Of a DNA stretch of 64,000 nucleotides, positions 12,151 through 23,100 are shown piece after piece. The notes under the pieces are model-generated. The model was given only the letters and a program-made list of their open reading frames with translations. It made no database searches and was not told where the DNA came from. This DNA is from Mytilus galloprovincialis (lineage: Eukaryota; Mollusca; Bivalvia; Mytilida; Mytilidae). The position numbers and the translations under genes were made by a program. The stretch covers positions 62,889,078 through 62,953,077 of the forward strand of contig NC_134841.1 of NCBI RefSeq assembly GCF_965363235.1, written 5' to 3'. Positions within the stretch are counted from its first letter, which is position 1; every line of letters starts with the position of its first letter.

Positions 12151-13438
12151 TTAGCTCACCTGGCTCAAAGGGCCAAGTGAGCTTTTCCCATCACTTTGCA
12201 TCCGGCGTCCGGCGTCCGTCGTCGTCCGTCATCGTTAACTTTTACAAAAATCTTCTCCTCTGAAACTACTGGGCCAAATTTTACCAAACTTGGCCACAAT
12301 CATCATTGGGGTATCTAGTTTAAAAAATGTGTCCGGTGACCCGGCCAACCAACCAAGATGGCCGCCATGGCTAAAAATAGAACATAGGGGTAAAATGCAG
12401 TTTTTGGCTTATAACTCAAAAACCAAAGCATTTAGAGCAAATCTGACATGGGGTAAAATTGTTTATCAGGTTAAGATCTATCTGTCCTGAAATTTTCAGA
12501 TGAATCAGACAACCTGTTGTTGGGTTGCTGCCACTGAATTGGTAATTTTAAGGAAATTTTGCTGTTTTTGGTTATTATCTTGAATATTATTATAGATAGA
12601 GATAAACTGTAAACAGCAATAATGTTCAGCAAAGTAAGATTTACAAATAAGTCAACATGACCGAAATGGTCAGTTTACCCCTTTAGGAGTTATTGCCCTT
12701 TATAGTCAATTTTTAACCATTTTTCGTAAATCTTAGTAATCTTTTACAAAAATCTTCTTCTCTGAAACTACTGGGCCAAATTAAACCAAACTTGACCACA
12801 ATCATCATTGGGGTATCTGTGTGGCGTGACCCGGCCAACCAACCAAGAAGGCCGCCACAGCTAAAAATAAAACATAGGGGTAAAATTCAGTTTTTGGCTT
12901 ATAACTCAAAAATCAAAGCATTTAGAGCAAATCTGACAGTGGTAAAATTGATTATCAGGTCAAGATCTATCTGCCCTGAAATTTTCAGATGAATCGGACA
13001 ACCTGTTGTTGGGTTGCTGCCCCTGAATTGGTAATTTTAAGAAATATTTTGCTGTTTTTGGTTATTATCTTGAATATTATTATAGATAGAGATAAACTGT
13101 AAAAAGCAATAAATGTCGGCAAAGTAAGATCTACAAATAAGTCAACATGACCAAAATGGTCAGTTGATCCCTTTAGGAGTTATTGCCCTGTATAGTCAAT
13201 TTTTAACCATTTTTCGTAAATCTTAGTAATCTTTTACAAAAATCTTCTCCTCTGAAACTACTGGGCAAAGTTCATTATAGATAGAGATAATTGTAAGCAG
13301 CAAGAATATTCAGTAAAGTAAGATGTACAAACACATCACCATCACCAAAACACAATTTTGTCATGAATCCATCTGCGTCCTTTGTTTAATATTCACATAG
13401 ACCAAGGTGAGCGACACAGGCTCTTTAGAGCCTCTAGT
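12151..13438. repeat. 1.29 kb dispersed repeat, 'gctcacctgg' family, copy 1
   Basis: It starts with a hairpin (agctcacctggc ... gccaagtgagct) and ends with a hairpin (aggctctttagagcct) followed by CTAG. Inside are two full and one partial copy of a roughly 500-bp module, each beginning cttttacaaaaatcttct (12239, 12741, 13231). The second copy in this window is at 22214-23498. The terminal hairpin plus CTAG recalls Helitron-type ends, but no Rep/helicase is present and copy 2 lacks CTAG, so the class is unresolved. The short open frames at 12290 and 12792 are the same module repeated, not genes. Confidence 0.75.
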
Positions 13439-13439
13439 T

Positions 13440-13587
13440 TTGAATTCTGGGTAATATTTTTAAAAGCATAACCAAAAGGTTGTGATTGGTTTACATGTTG
13501 TAAACAATGGAAATCCAACCAATGGCCTGACGTTATTTTTATTTTGGTGTACTAACAGTGAGATTACCCAAAGTCCTTTTGATTCTG
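13440..13587. repeat. Short palindromic MITE, copy 2, 5'-truncated
   Basis: Direct copy of 11609-11754 with the first dozen bases missing. It abuts the end of the 1.29 kb repeat. Confidence 0.6.
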
Positions 13588-13899
13588 AAAAGGGCTATAG
13601 TTTTGACTTAATTTTCTAATTTTTATTATGAATCTCACAATTGGAATCTCATCTAGACAGCTCCAACCAAAACTTACTTACTTTATATAAGTTGTTAATA
13701 ATTTTTTCATTTTAATCCATGATAAATTGAATTTAATGTTGTAATATATAAGAATAATGTATGTTGTCATGTTGTGTCTCATGGACAAAAAGCATGATTT
13801 TTATGCTAAATAAAAGAAGTGATTTATCATGTTTTCCTTGTATAACTATCAGATGGTTCCTCAATAGATTTTCTGCAATTGATCTCCTCTGTCCTGTCT

Positions 13900-14140
13900 G
13901 TTAAAAGCTTTGATCGCTTGTAGTACCATAGCATGCTCACGGTTGGGAATTTTGATCTCATGCCAGGTGAAACTAAAGACTGGAAACTTGGAATTTGCTG
14001 CATCTCAGTTAAGCACTTGTCACTGTGAGAAAAAGCAGACTGGTTGGCATATTTTGTCCAGGTAGGGCTATATGTCTTCTTGTGTATTGTAACATTGTGA
14101 ATTAGTACACAATGTAGTAGGTTAAAAATCTTACTGAATT
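13900..14140 (+). repeat. Old tRNA-derived SINE copy
   Basis: Around 13938 it carries a decayed B-box-like segment. The body (aaactaaagact, aatttgctgc, aagcactt, agactggttggc, ttttgtccaggtagggct, gtcttcttgtg) matches a bivalve SINE body that I recognise. A related fragment is at 59975-60080. Confidence 0.45.
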
Positions 14141-14539
14141 TGACAGTTTGGTATAAAGCAGATCATTAAAACATGTTCTCTTTTTTAATGTGCATTTGAT
14201 GTTCCACTGGACAGGTTGTTTAACAGTCATATTCATCCATCCACTACATTAGATAAAAAAAAATAGTAATTAATAAATTTTAAAAAATTTGACAATACTT
14301 TTGCTAAGATACTTTTTGTTCTGACTGATATTTATTTTGTTTTTTGAAGGTACGGGTGAGAGTTGTTTTTTAAGAAACATGTGTCTTGACAGAGGACAAC
14401 TTTGATACTTTTTTTAAACTTTCAAATAAACCTGTCTATTATGAATTATGTCATCCACTACAAAAGAAAAAAATCAGATTAGACCTTCTATGAAATTTGC
14501 TAGAAAATCTTTATTTATCAGACATAAACAAATATGACA

Positions 14540-14605
14540 TGAAATGTACATGGTCTTCTATGGGTTCTCGGCTTCTTCCTGTAAAAGCGATGCCACAATA
14601 CAATG
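14540..14605. repeat. SINE-body fragment
   Basis: ggcttcttcctgtaaaagcg ... acaatacaatgag resembles the segment at 60031-60075 (ctgcttcttccgtaaaagta ... acaacagtacaatga). Short and weak. Confidence 0.3.
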
Positions 14606-15354
14606 AGAGGCATTCAACACCAACAATACAAAATATAAAATATGATTTGTTCCCTCTTTAACTAAATAGCTCTTGTCTTCATTGATGATTACGCATGAAA
14701 ATAAAAGTCTAACCATTCAAACTTTTTTTTTTTCTTGACTGACAGGAGGCATTACAATGGTATTGCTTTCCTGGGACAATGACAGTCTACAATTTAAAAG
14801 TGTTCTGCTCCAGTTAATTTCTTGTGATAAATCAATAGTATTTTATCCTAAGTTGCATAACTAGCGATTTCATATCAGTTTAACAACTGCTTCGAAGCCC
14901 TGCCCTAGGGCAATGTTCACTGACTGAATAATTTTGCAATTTTAATGTAAAGTTTTCTGCTGAAGTTAGTTTAATAGGAACTTCTTTTAATAGATCAATA
15001 ATATCTTTTTATAAAGTTTTATTACTATCAGTTCACTAACTTGATGAATGACAAGAATTGAAATCAATCTAATGACTTGGGTAATTCTTGAAGTATTCAT
15101 GTCCAAACAGATTGTATAATGTCAGCAATGCACCCCAATATGGCCAACTTTATATTTAAGGAAAGGATTTCGTGAAATGCAATCCTAAAAATCCTAATGC
15201 TACTGACTTGATTTAATTTTCTTCGACATTTTATACTGAAAACAGAATATTGCAACGAGGTGAAATTTCTATAGATCCTTACCCGACAATTTCAAACGAT
15301 TTATTAATGATGTATACTAAACTGAGATATTCCAGGAACAATAAAAACTCATCA

Positions 15355-15445
15355 TAGATACCAGGATTGAAATTTTATATCTACTCCAGATGCGCGTTTC
15401 GTCTGCAAAAGACCCATAAGTGATGCTCGAATCCAAAAATTTTAC
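15355..15445 (-). repeat. Hammerhead-type repeat fragment, minus strand
   Basis: On the minus strand: gattcgagcatcactt, then gacgaaacgcgc, then the variant cleavage side atctgg. The GAAAC element and both flanks of the ribozyme remain, but the CUGAUGA box is changed, so it is a decayed copy. Confidence 0.6.
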
Positions 15446-17774
15446 TGGTACATATTTTTATAAAACTTTTCTCAAGAAAACCATTATATTAAGTAAACGG
15501 CACGTGACAAATGTATAGTTATGAACAAAAGAATATAAAGACTCCAATTTGAAATAAACAATTTGCTTAAATGTGATCAATTAATGAGAATTTGATATTA
15601 AATTTTAAGTTCACATTGGAAATTAAAAGCAATCTTCATTCGTCAGTGCCGACAAGTAAATTGATTATTCCCGTTTCTCTGATTCTTTGGCAATTTGACC
15701 CTTACTGGAACCATTGTTTAACAGAACTTAATAAACGTGTGGTTGTCGATGATATCAGTATATGATCGGCTGAATTTAAAGGACAACTTTATCAGTTCTC
15801 TGGTTGAATAAAGATGTGCTGATGGGTTTTGATAAAATTGTCAACTTTATACATGTATAAACTTTTACTAGGCGGTAATAATTCGACCTTCGAAAATTGA
15901 AGTTCAAGTAGTTTACTATTGCAGATGATAATCTCGTATATACCAACGAATTAAATTAACACTTCACATTTATTCCTATTTGTCTTCAAAGCTTTGGATA
16001 TTGGCTCACTGCCTATTTGTATACCGGATTTGTAAATATGGAAAACCGTTTTTTTTTTTCATTTTCAATGCAATGAAGTTGTTCGTTATTTTTAACACCA
16101 TTCTTTACAGAATTAAAAATACATATGTTAATATATTCTTATGCTATTTTACATATATCTATATATCTAATTGGATTCTTTACAAATTATTCAAAATGTC
16201 ATTTAAAAATAATTCGTTTTCAGCGATACATCCTGGATCTTTGTAAAGTACTTTTCGCAATAAAGCTAACATCAAGACATGGGCCAGGATTTGAAATTTT
16301 GTCAACTGTTTTCGTATTTGTTGATATTTTATATTACTTGTAGGTAATTTCAAAAGTCATCATCCTATTTTAAATAAAAAGGTAAAATCATATTATTATA
16401 CTTTTGGTACAATGTCACTTCTTATAAAAGGATTATTAGAGTCCAATATCACTAACAACGAAAAAACCCCGGATACTGCAATTGCAAACTGTAAGTATGT
16501 AATCTAACAGAGTGTTGTCATTGCTTATTCCAAATATTCCAAAAGATTAATTTCAAACTTTTAAAACGTTTTACAAAAGCAGATGTTTTTAAACATCTTG
16601 ATTTTCTAATGAGTTCAATGACCCAATTCATAGGTGAAATGGTCTTACTTCTTGATGCGGATTTCACAATAATTGAAAAACAGCTACAACCAAGAAAATC
16701 AAAACAAAAATTTTCAAACATACGTCTTTCATGTTCACCTATGCATTCAAGTCAGATGAGCAGTTGAAGGTGTAGGGTACATGTCAAGGGGTCAGTAACA
16801 CCCCCCCCCCCAAAAAAAAACCAACAAACGAACAAACTCTATGACATCTGGAACTAAGCATACTGTTTTCATAATAGACAGTATCGGTATCATATGTTAA
16901 GCGCTAAATCGAACGAATCCTGACAAAAAATACCCCTGCATCTCATTCCCCAAAGGACATAAACATTCAGAAACAAAGCAAATATATTTATTGACAAGGC
17001 TTTAGAGCAGTTCAGTCCCATGCAAATGTATTTTTTTTTTATCTCAATCTTTGTCTATTTTCCCTATCATGGATGTAAAAAAAAGAGAACTCCCTGAGAA
17101 ATGAAGTAATTAGTTTGCTGTATGTGTGCTTAAATGTATTGATTCCCTTCCAACTTATCAAATTGACTGACAGTTAATAATTTACATCAAACTCATATGA
17201 AACACATTATTGAATTCTACTTTATCACTCTTATTCATTAGATAAATACTCGGTTTAGTTAAATGGTTGTCAATGCATATGTATAATTACGTCAAGTCAA
17301 CAGATAATAATTTTTAAATTTTATATCCGGGTAAAATACATGGTATACTTATATCATTAAGCCGTTTAGATCAATTTTAGTAAACTTATCTTTTGATAGC
17401 CTGTATTCGAAATTGAGCCGAGGACTTGAATTAGACTGGATTTTCTATTTGATACGTTTTTCAGTTTAGTTCATATATCTTGAATATTGCGTCCACACTT
17501 GCCCCAACAAAAAGATATGTTCGAACGTTATGCAAATTTCAATGTAATTAACGATTGTTAGAAGCCGAAAAATTTATTTATCATAGCAAAATAAATAATT
17601 TTTATTAGCATTAGTAAAATAAAACAATCTCAGGTTTATTTACCATGTTTAAAAAGTATCAGATTCATAAATCGTTTTGCTAAACCCCATTGTATGTTTT
17701 TTTGTTAAATTTTTATGTATCTCTGCAAATAAAATATCTGTGTGTTTGTTTCCATGAAGTTGTTGCTCATTCTG

Positions 17775-19125
17775 TTTCATGAAGTAGAAGGTCACTCTGT
17801 TTCATGAAGTAGAAGGTCACTTTGTTTCATGAAGTAGAAGGTCACTCTGTTTCATGAAGTAGAAGGTCACTTTGTTTCATGAAGTAGAAGGTCACTCTGT
17901 TTCATGAAGTAGAAGGTCACTTTGTTTCACGAAGTAGAAGGTCACTTTGTTTCATGAAGTAGAAGGTCACTTTGTTTCATGAAGTAGAAGATCACTCTGT
18001 TTCATGAAGTAGAAGGTCACTTTGTTTCATGAAGTAGAAGGTCACTCTGTTTCATGAAGTAGAAGGTCACTTTGTTTCATGAAGTAGAAGGTCACTCTGT
18101 TTCATGAAGTAGAAGGTCACTTTGTTTCATGAAGTAGAAGGTCACTCTGTTTCATGAAGTAGAAGGTCACTTTGTTTCATGAAGTAGAAGGTCACTTTGT
18201 TTCATGAAATAGAAGGTTTCTTTGTTTCATGAAGTATAAGGTCACTTTGTTTCATGAAATAGAAGGTTACTCTGTTTCATGAAGTAGAAGGTCACTTTGT
18301 TTCATGAAATAGAAGGTTACTTTGTTTCATGAAGTAGAAGGTCACTTTGTTTCATGAAATAGAAGGTTACTTTGTTTCATGAAATAGAAGGTTACTTTGT
18401 TTCATGAAGTAGAAGGTCACTCTGTTTCATGAAGTAGAAGGTCACTTTGTTTCATGAAGTAGAAGGTCACTCTGTTTCATGAAGTAGAAGGTCACTTTGT
18501 TTCATGAAGTAGAAGGTCACTCTGTTTCATGAAGTAGAAGGTCACTTTGTTTCATGAAGTAGAAGGTCACTCTGTTTCATGAAGTAGAAGGTCACTTTGT
18601 TTCATGAAGTAGAAGGTCACTTTGTTTCATGAAATAGAAGGTTTCTTTGTTTCATGAAGTATAAGGTCACTTTGTTTCATGAAATAAAATGGTTACTCTG
18701 TTTCATGAAGTAGAAGGTCACTTTGTTTCATGAAATAGAAGGTTACTTTGTTTCATGAAGTAGAAGGTCACTTTGTTTCATGAAATAGAAGGTTACTTTG
18801 TTTCATGAAATAGAAGGTTACTTTGTTTCATGAAGTAGAAGGTCACTTTGTTTCATGAAGTAGAAGGTCACTCTGTTTCATGAAGTAGAAGGTCACTTTG
18901 TTTCATGAAATAGAAGGTTACTTTGTTTCATGAAGTAGAAGGTCACTTTGTTTCATGAAATAGAAGGTTACTTTGTTTCATGAAATAGAAGGTTACTTTG
19001 TTTCATGAAGTAGAAGGTCACTTTGTTTCATGAAGTAGAAGGTCACTTTGTTTCATGAAGTAGAAGGTCACTTTGTTTCATGAAATAGAAGGTTACTTTG
19101 TTTCATAAATTTGTTGATCATTATG
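17775..19125 (+). repeat. 25-bp minisatellite, 54 units
   Basis: Unit TTTCATGAAGTAGAAGGTCA + CTYTG. 1351 bp equals 54 units plus one inserted base near 18685; a degenerate unit also lies at each edge. Two unit types (ctctg / tttg) alternate in many places, giving a 50-bp dimer. A rarer variant pair (aggtttc then gaagtataagg) recurs exactly 425 bp (17 units) apart at 18206 and 18631, so the array grew partly by duplicating a 17-unit block. It ends about 950 bp before the gene A TATA box. Confidence 0.95.
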
Positions 19126-20074
19126 TTTCATGAAACAACGATGAGCTTTTTGTCATTAAGTTAACAATGACAAATACTATTATAAGAGGCGGAGATGTAA
19201 ACACATATAATGTTTTTACGAGATACCTTGACTATGTACTTTTTGAAATATTTTAGTGTGCACGCTTGCATAGAAAAGGGTTTTTTCCCAAATAAACTAT
19301 ATCGAAACCCCGGATCGACTGCTGATAGGATAGATAGTAGCAATATGTAGTTTTATAAGACATTGAGTTAAATTCATATGAGCTTTTCCGATAAAAAATC
19401 AATCTGCTTGTTGGCTTTCTATTGAAAAATATCTATAAGATGGGCAACTTAGATATAACAGAAAAACAAAGAATATATGTAGATATGTTAAGATTTTAAA
19501 TGAATCTATCATCAGGATAATAAATTCTGATATAAATTTAGTTCTGTACTATAACACAAATGGTTTATGTATTCAGAAAGAATTTTAGACTGTGGCATGT
19601 TTACTAATTATTTTTTAGAAGTAATGTATATTATTGTTCGACGTAATTTAATTGATTTTATTGTAAAATAGGTGTGTAACGTATGAACGTTAACTGTGAC
19701 GTATGAACGTTAACTAATGATCATGTGATATCTTCACTGTAATGCTGCAGAAATTGAAAAATGAGTAGATATAACTATGCAATGGAAAATATTAAACGTA
19801 AAACAGCTTGAAGAGTAAACAAGAATCTGTATGCGTAAATATCATGTATGATTAATAGTGCATATGCATTTATTCCTTTTTGTATAAAGCCTTTTAAATA
19901 TTAATATAAGTATATGCATTTCATAATTTATGAAATCAAAAACTGCAATTTATTTCGGTAGCAGGGTATTATCAACAAATTAATTAAACAGGGTGTCACC
20001 TAAAATATACAAGGAAGTCATCAATGATTTTTTAATTACTGTATTGGTGCTTGGGTTTTCTTGTTGTTGCAGTT

Positions 20075-20082
20075 TATAAATA
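20075..20082 (+). promoter_or_regulatory. TATA box of peroxidase gene A
   Basis: TATAAATA, 92 bp before the ATG. It lies in a block conserved with gene B (gcagtttataaataaataag and ccaaacggttctacataaaa). Further upstream, aaacagggtgtcacc is shared at about 19987 and 49406, so it is a candidate shared control element. Confidence 0.6.
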
Positions 20083-20166
20083 AATAAGTATAAATTTGGC
20101 CGCGGTATAAATTTTTGTGAATTTCAAAATAGTTTTTAAAACGGTCCAAACGGTTCTACATAAAAC

Positions 20167-20177
20167 ATGAATATGTG
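20167..20177 (+). CDS. Gene A exon 1 (start, 11 nt)
   Basis: Encodes MNM and two bases of Trp; donor gtaagt. This start is chosen because gene B has an 11-nt first exon in the same place (MFTW), and because joining to exon 2 gives a good signal peptide ([19 protein letters not shown]). Confidence 0.8.
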
Positions 20178-23100
20178 GTAAGTCCTGTCTGATGTTTTAA
20201 ATTATAATTAAGATTATTATAATTATTATTACTCCTATTTCTTTTAATTATTTTGTATTAATGATCAGAAAATTTGTTGTTTTAAAAAAACAAGAAAGCA
20301 AACGAAAACAAATACAAAACAAAGGCAAATGTGTTTACAGAATTAATCTCAAGTAAAATACAAAACACAAATCAACAAAATACAGAAAATAAATAAAAAA
20401 GTGCAAAAACTAAGGTATTGATGATGTATTTGTAAATTCATATAAATGGATTTATATTTCAATTGGACCTTCAATGAATATGCAATATCTTAGAGGGTTG
20501 ATTCTTCACTTTGTTTTTGTCTGGTTCAACAACATTTGCTATCCACCTTTTAAGCATTCTTGATTAAGTTATATTCAGTTAACTTCAAAATGAATGAAGC
20601 ACTATTTAGAAATTAATCGGTCCCTTTTTTAATTTCAAACACTTTGTTCACCGAAGATTTCGCTTATCTTTATGTGATGACTACTTAGCAATCATTATAA
20701 TACAGAAAAATAAGCAATTGCTACAGTAACCTAAACATTACAAAATTTCGTTTATAGATATTTCAAGATAGAAAACAGTGATATTTGTAATAGAGATATG
20801 CCACCTAAACAAACTTCAAGCAATACATAATTATGTATATATATTTTTTTCAAAATAACATATTAACGTTGTTCAAACTATAGGTTTAGTTATCGGACTT
20901 TTCATAGTTTCATTGGTTTCGCAGTAAATAAAGATTAATTCACAATTCTATTACAAATTTTGCAGGAAATCCGTTTGTTTTACCATTCTAATCTTAAAAT
21001 TATCCTATGGAAACATACTGAATGAGACACATGGCATGCTGGACGCAATGACTGTTGGTCCTGTGAGACACTTCTTACAAAAAACTACGACATTTGAACC
21101 AATTGAAGTACCATCTCTTTCTATAATCAGGCAACTTAAGATAGAGTCGGAAAATGATCACAAACACAAATTGAACGACAATTTAGAGGCTAAAGAAAGA
21201 GGTAAGTCCTTATATATAAAAAGTGCGTTTAAGTCATTTTAACAAAACAGATATATTAACTCCACAGCATAGTTATTCTGAACTCAGCCTTTGGTACTTA
21301 CGATCGTGTCTATAAAAAAAATGATAACAACAAGTTATAAATGTCAAAAGTCCGAAGCACTTTACTGGATTTAGCGCATAGTGATGGCAGTGAATCAAAA
21401 GCACATAATAAACATATGCATAGCCGAAAAGCTATTAAGTCAGGTGTTTGTAACAATAATTTACTTAAAACCTTTTCTTTATTCTTTCTCAGACACAAAT
21501 ATTGAGTTTGAACAGTAGCAATACAATTAAAAATATGACGTCGCATATCTTTCGATGACAATGATCGTAAATGGTAGTGCTATCCATAAAAACGTCTTAG
21601 TCTTTTGAACAATTTGATTATTAATGGTATCATCTTAACATTGTAGAAACATCTTTGAATGTTGTATTTATCGATACAAAATTTTATTTTTAGGCATCGA
21701 CACCCCCGATGGTAATCTAACTTCAATGTTTGGACCACATCTTATCACAAATATGGAATCAGTTTTGATACATGAACAAGGGTTTATTTATGAAGACATT
21801 GTGTATCGTGCGCTAGAATACGCCACAGAAGATTTCTCATTCACAACAAGTCACCAAACATCGGCATTTACGACTTCAACTGAGATGGATTCAACAAGTA
21901 TGTTGACAGACACAACGGAAACTACAACTGACATGGGTCCAACAAGTATGTTGACAGACACAACAGAAATATCAACAACGCCAGGAACCACCGTTAGACA
22001 AACAATGCAATTAAAAAAGCGACGAAAGAAGCGAAGTATCAAAAAGATATTGTAAGTGTCAAACCTATATCAAAATACAAATAATATTTATTTTCACTAA
22101 CTTCAAAGTGTGAATTTTCTACTTACGGAAAAGATTACCTTAGCTGTATTTGGCAAATTTCTCTTATCCTCAACGCTCTTCAACTTCGTACTATATTTGG
22201 CATTTTTAACTTTTTAGTTAACCAGGCCAAAAGGGCCAAGTGAGCTTTTTTCATCACTTGGCGTCCGTCGTCGTCGTCCGTCGTCGTCTGTCAACTTTTA
22301 CAAAAATCTTCTCCTCGGAAACTACTGGGCCAAATTTAACCAAACTTGGCCAAAATCATCATTGGGGTATCTAGTTTAAATATTGTGTCCGGTGACCCGG
22401 CCGGCCAATCAAGATGGCCGACATGGCTAAAAATAGAACATAGGGATAAAATGTAGATTGCAGCTTTCAACTCTGAAACCAAAGCATTTAGAGCAAATCT
22501 GACATGGGGTAAAATTGTTTATCAGGTCAATTTCTATCTGCCCTGAAATTGTCAGATGAATCAGAGAACCCGTTGTTGGGTTGCTGCCCCTAAATTGGTA
22601 ATTTTAAGGAAATTTTTACGTTTTTGGTTATTATCTTAAATATTATTATATATAGAGATAAACTGTAAACAACAATAATGTTCAGCAAAGTAAGATCTAC
22701 AAATAAGTCAACTTGACCAAAATGGTCAGTTGACCATTGAAGAGTCATTGCCCTTATAGTCAATTTTTAACATTTTTTTGTAAATTTTTAAAAAAATTTA
22801 ACCTTTTACAAAAATCTTCTCCTCTGAAGATTCTAAGACAAATTTAACCAAACTTGTCCACAATCATCATTAGGGTATGTTGTTTAAAAAATATGTACGA
22901 TGACCCGGCCTGTGAACCAAGATGGCCGACATGGGTAAAAATAGTACATACGGTAAAATGCAGTTTTTGGCATATAAAAGCAAAGCATTCAGAGCAAATC
23001 TGACATGGAGTAAAATTGTTTATCAGGTCATGATTTATCTGCGCTGAAATTTTCAGACCAATCGGGCAACTTGTTTTGGAATGCTGCCCCTGAATTGGTA

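Larger units (their letters stand above)
15930..20166 (+). repeat. Upstream part of tandem duplication, unit 1
   Basis: Patches match the DNA upstream of gene B in the same order: 15985-16040 (aaagctttggatattgg) with 45050-45100; 17210-17340 (ending attttatatccgggtaaa) with 46050-46160; 19860-20166 with 49265-49571. The minisatellite at 17775-19125 is not shared. This marks the duplication as including several kb of upstream DNA. Confidence 0.6.

Noticed and set aside
17775-19125. CRISPR-like array
   Set aside because: Units are contiguous 25-bp tandem repeats with no unique spacers, in an animal genome.
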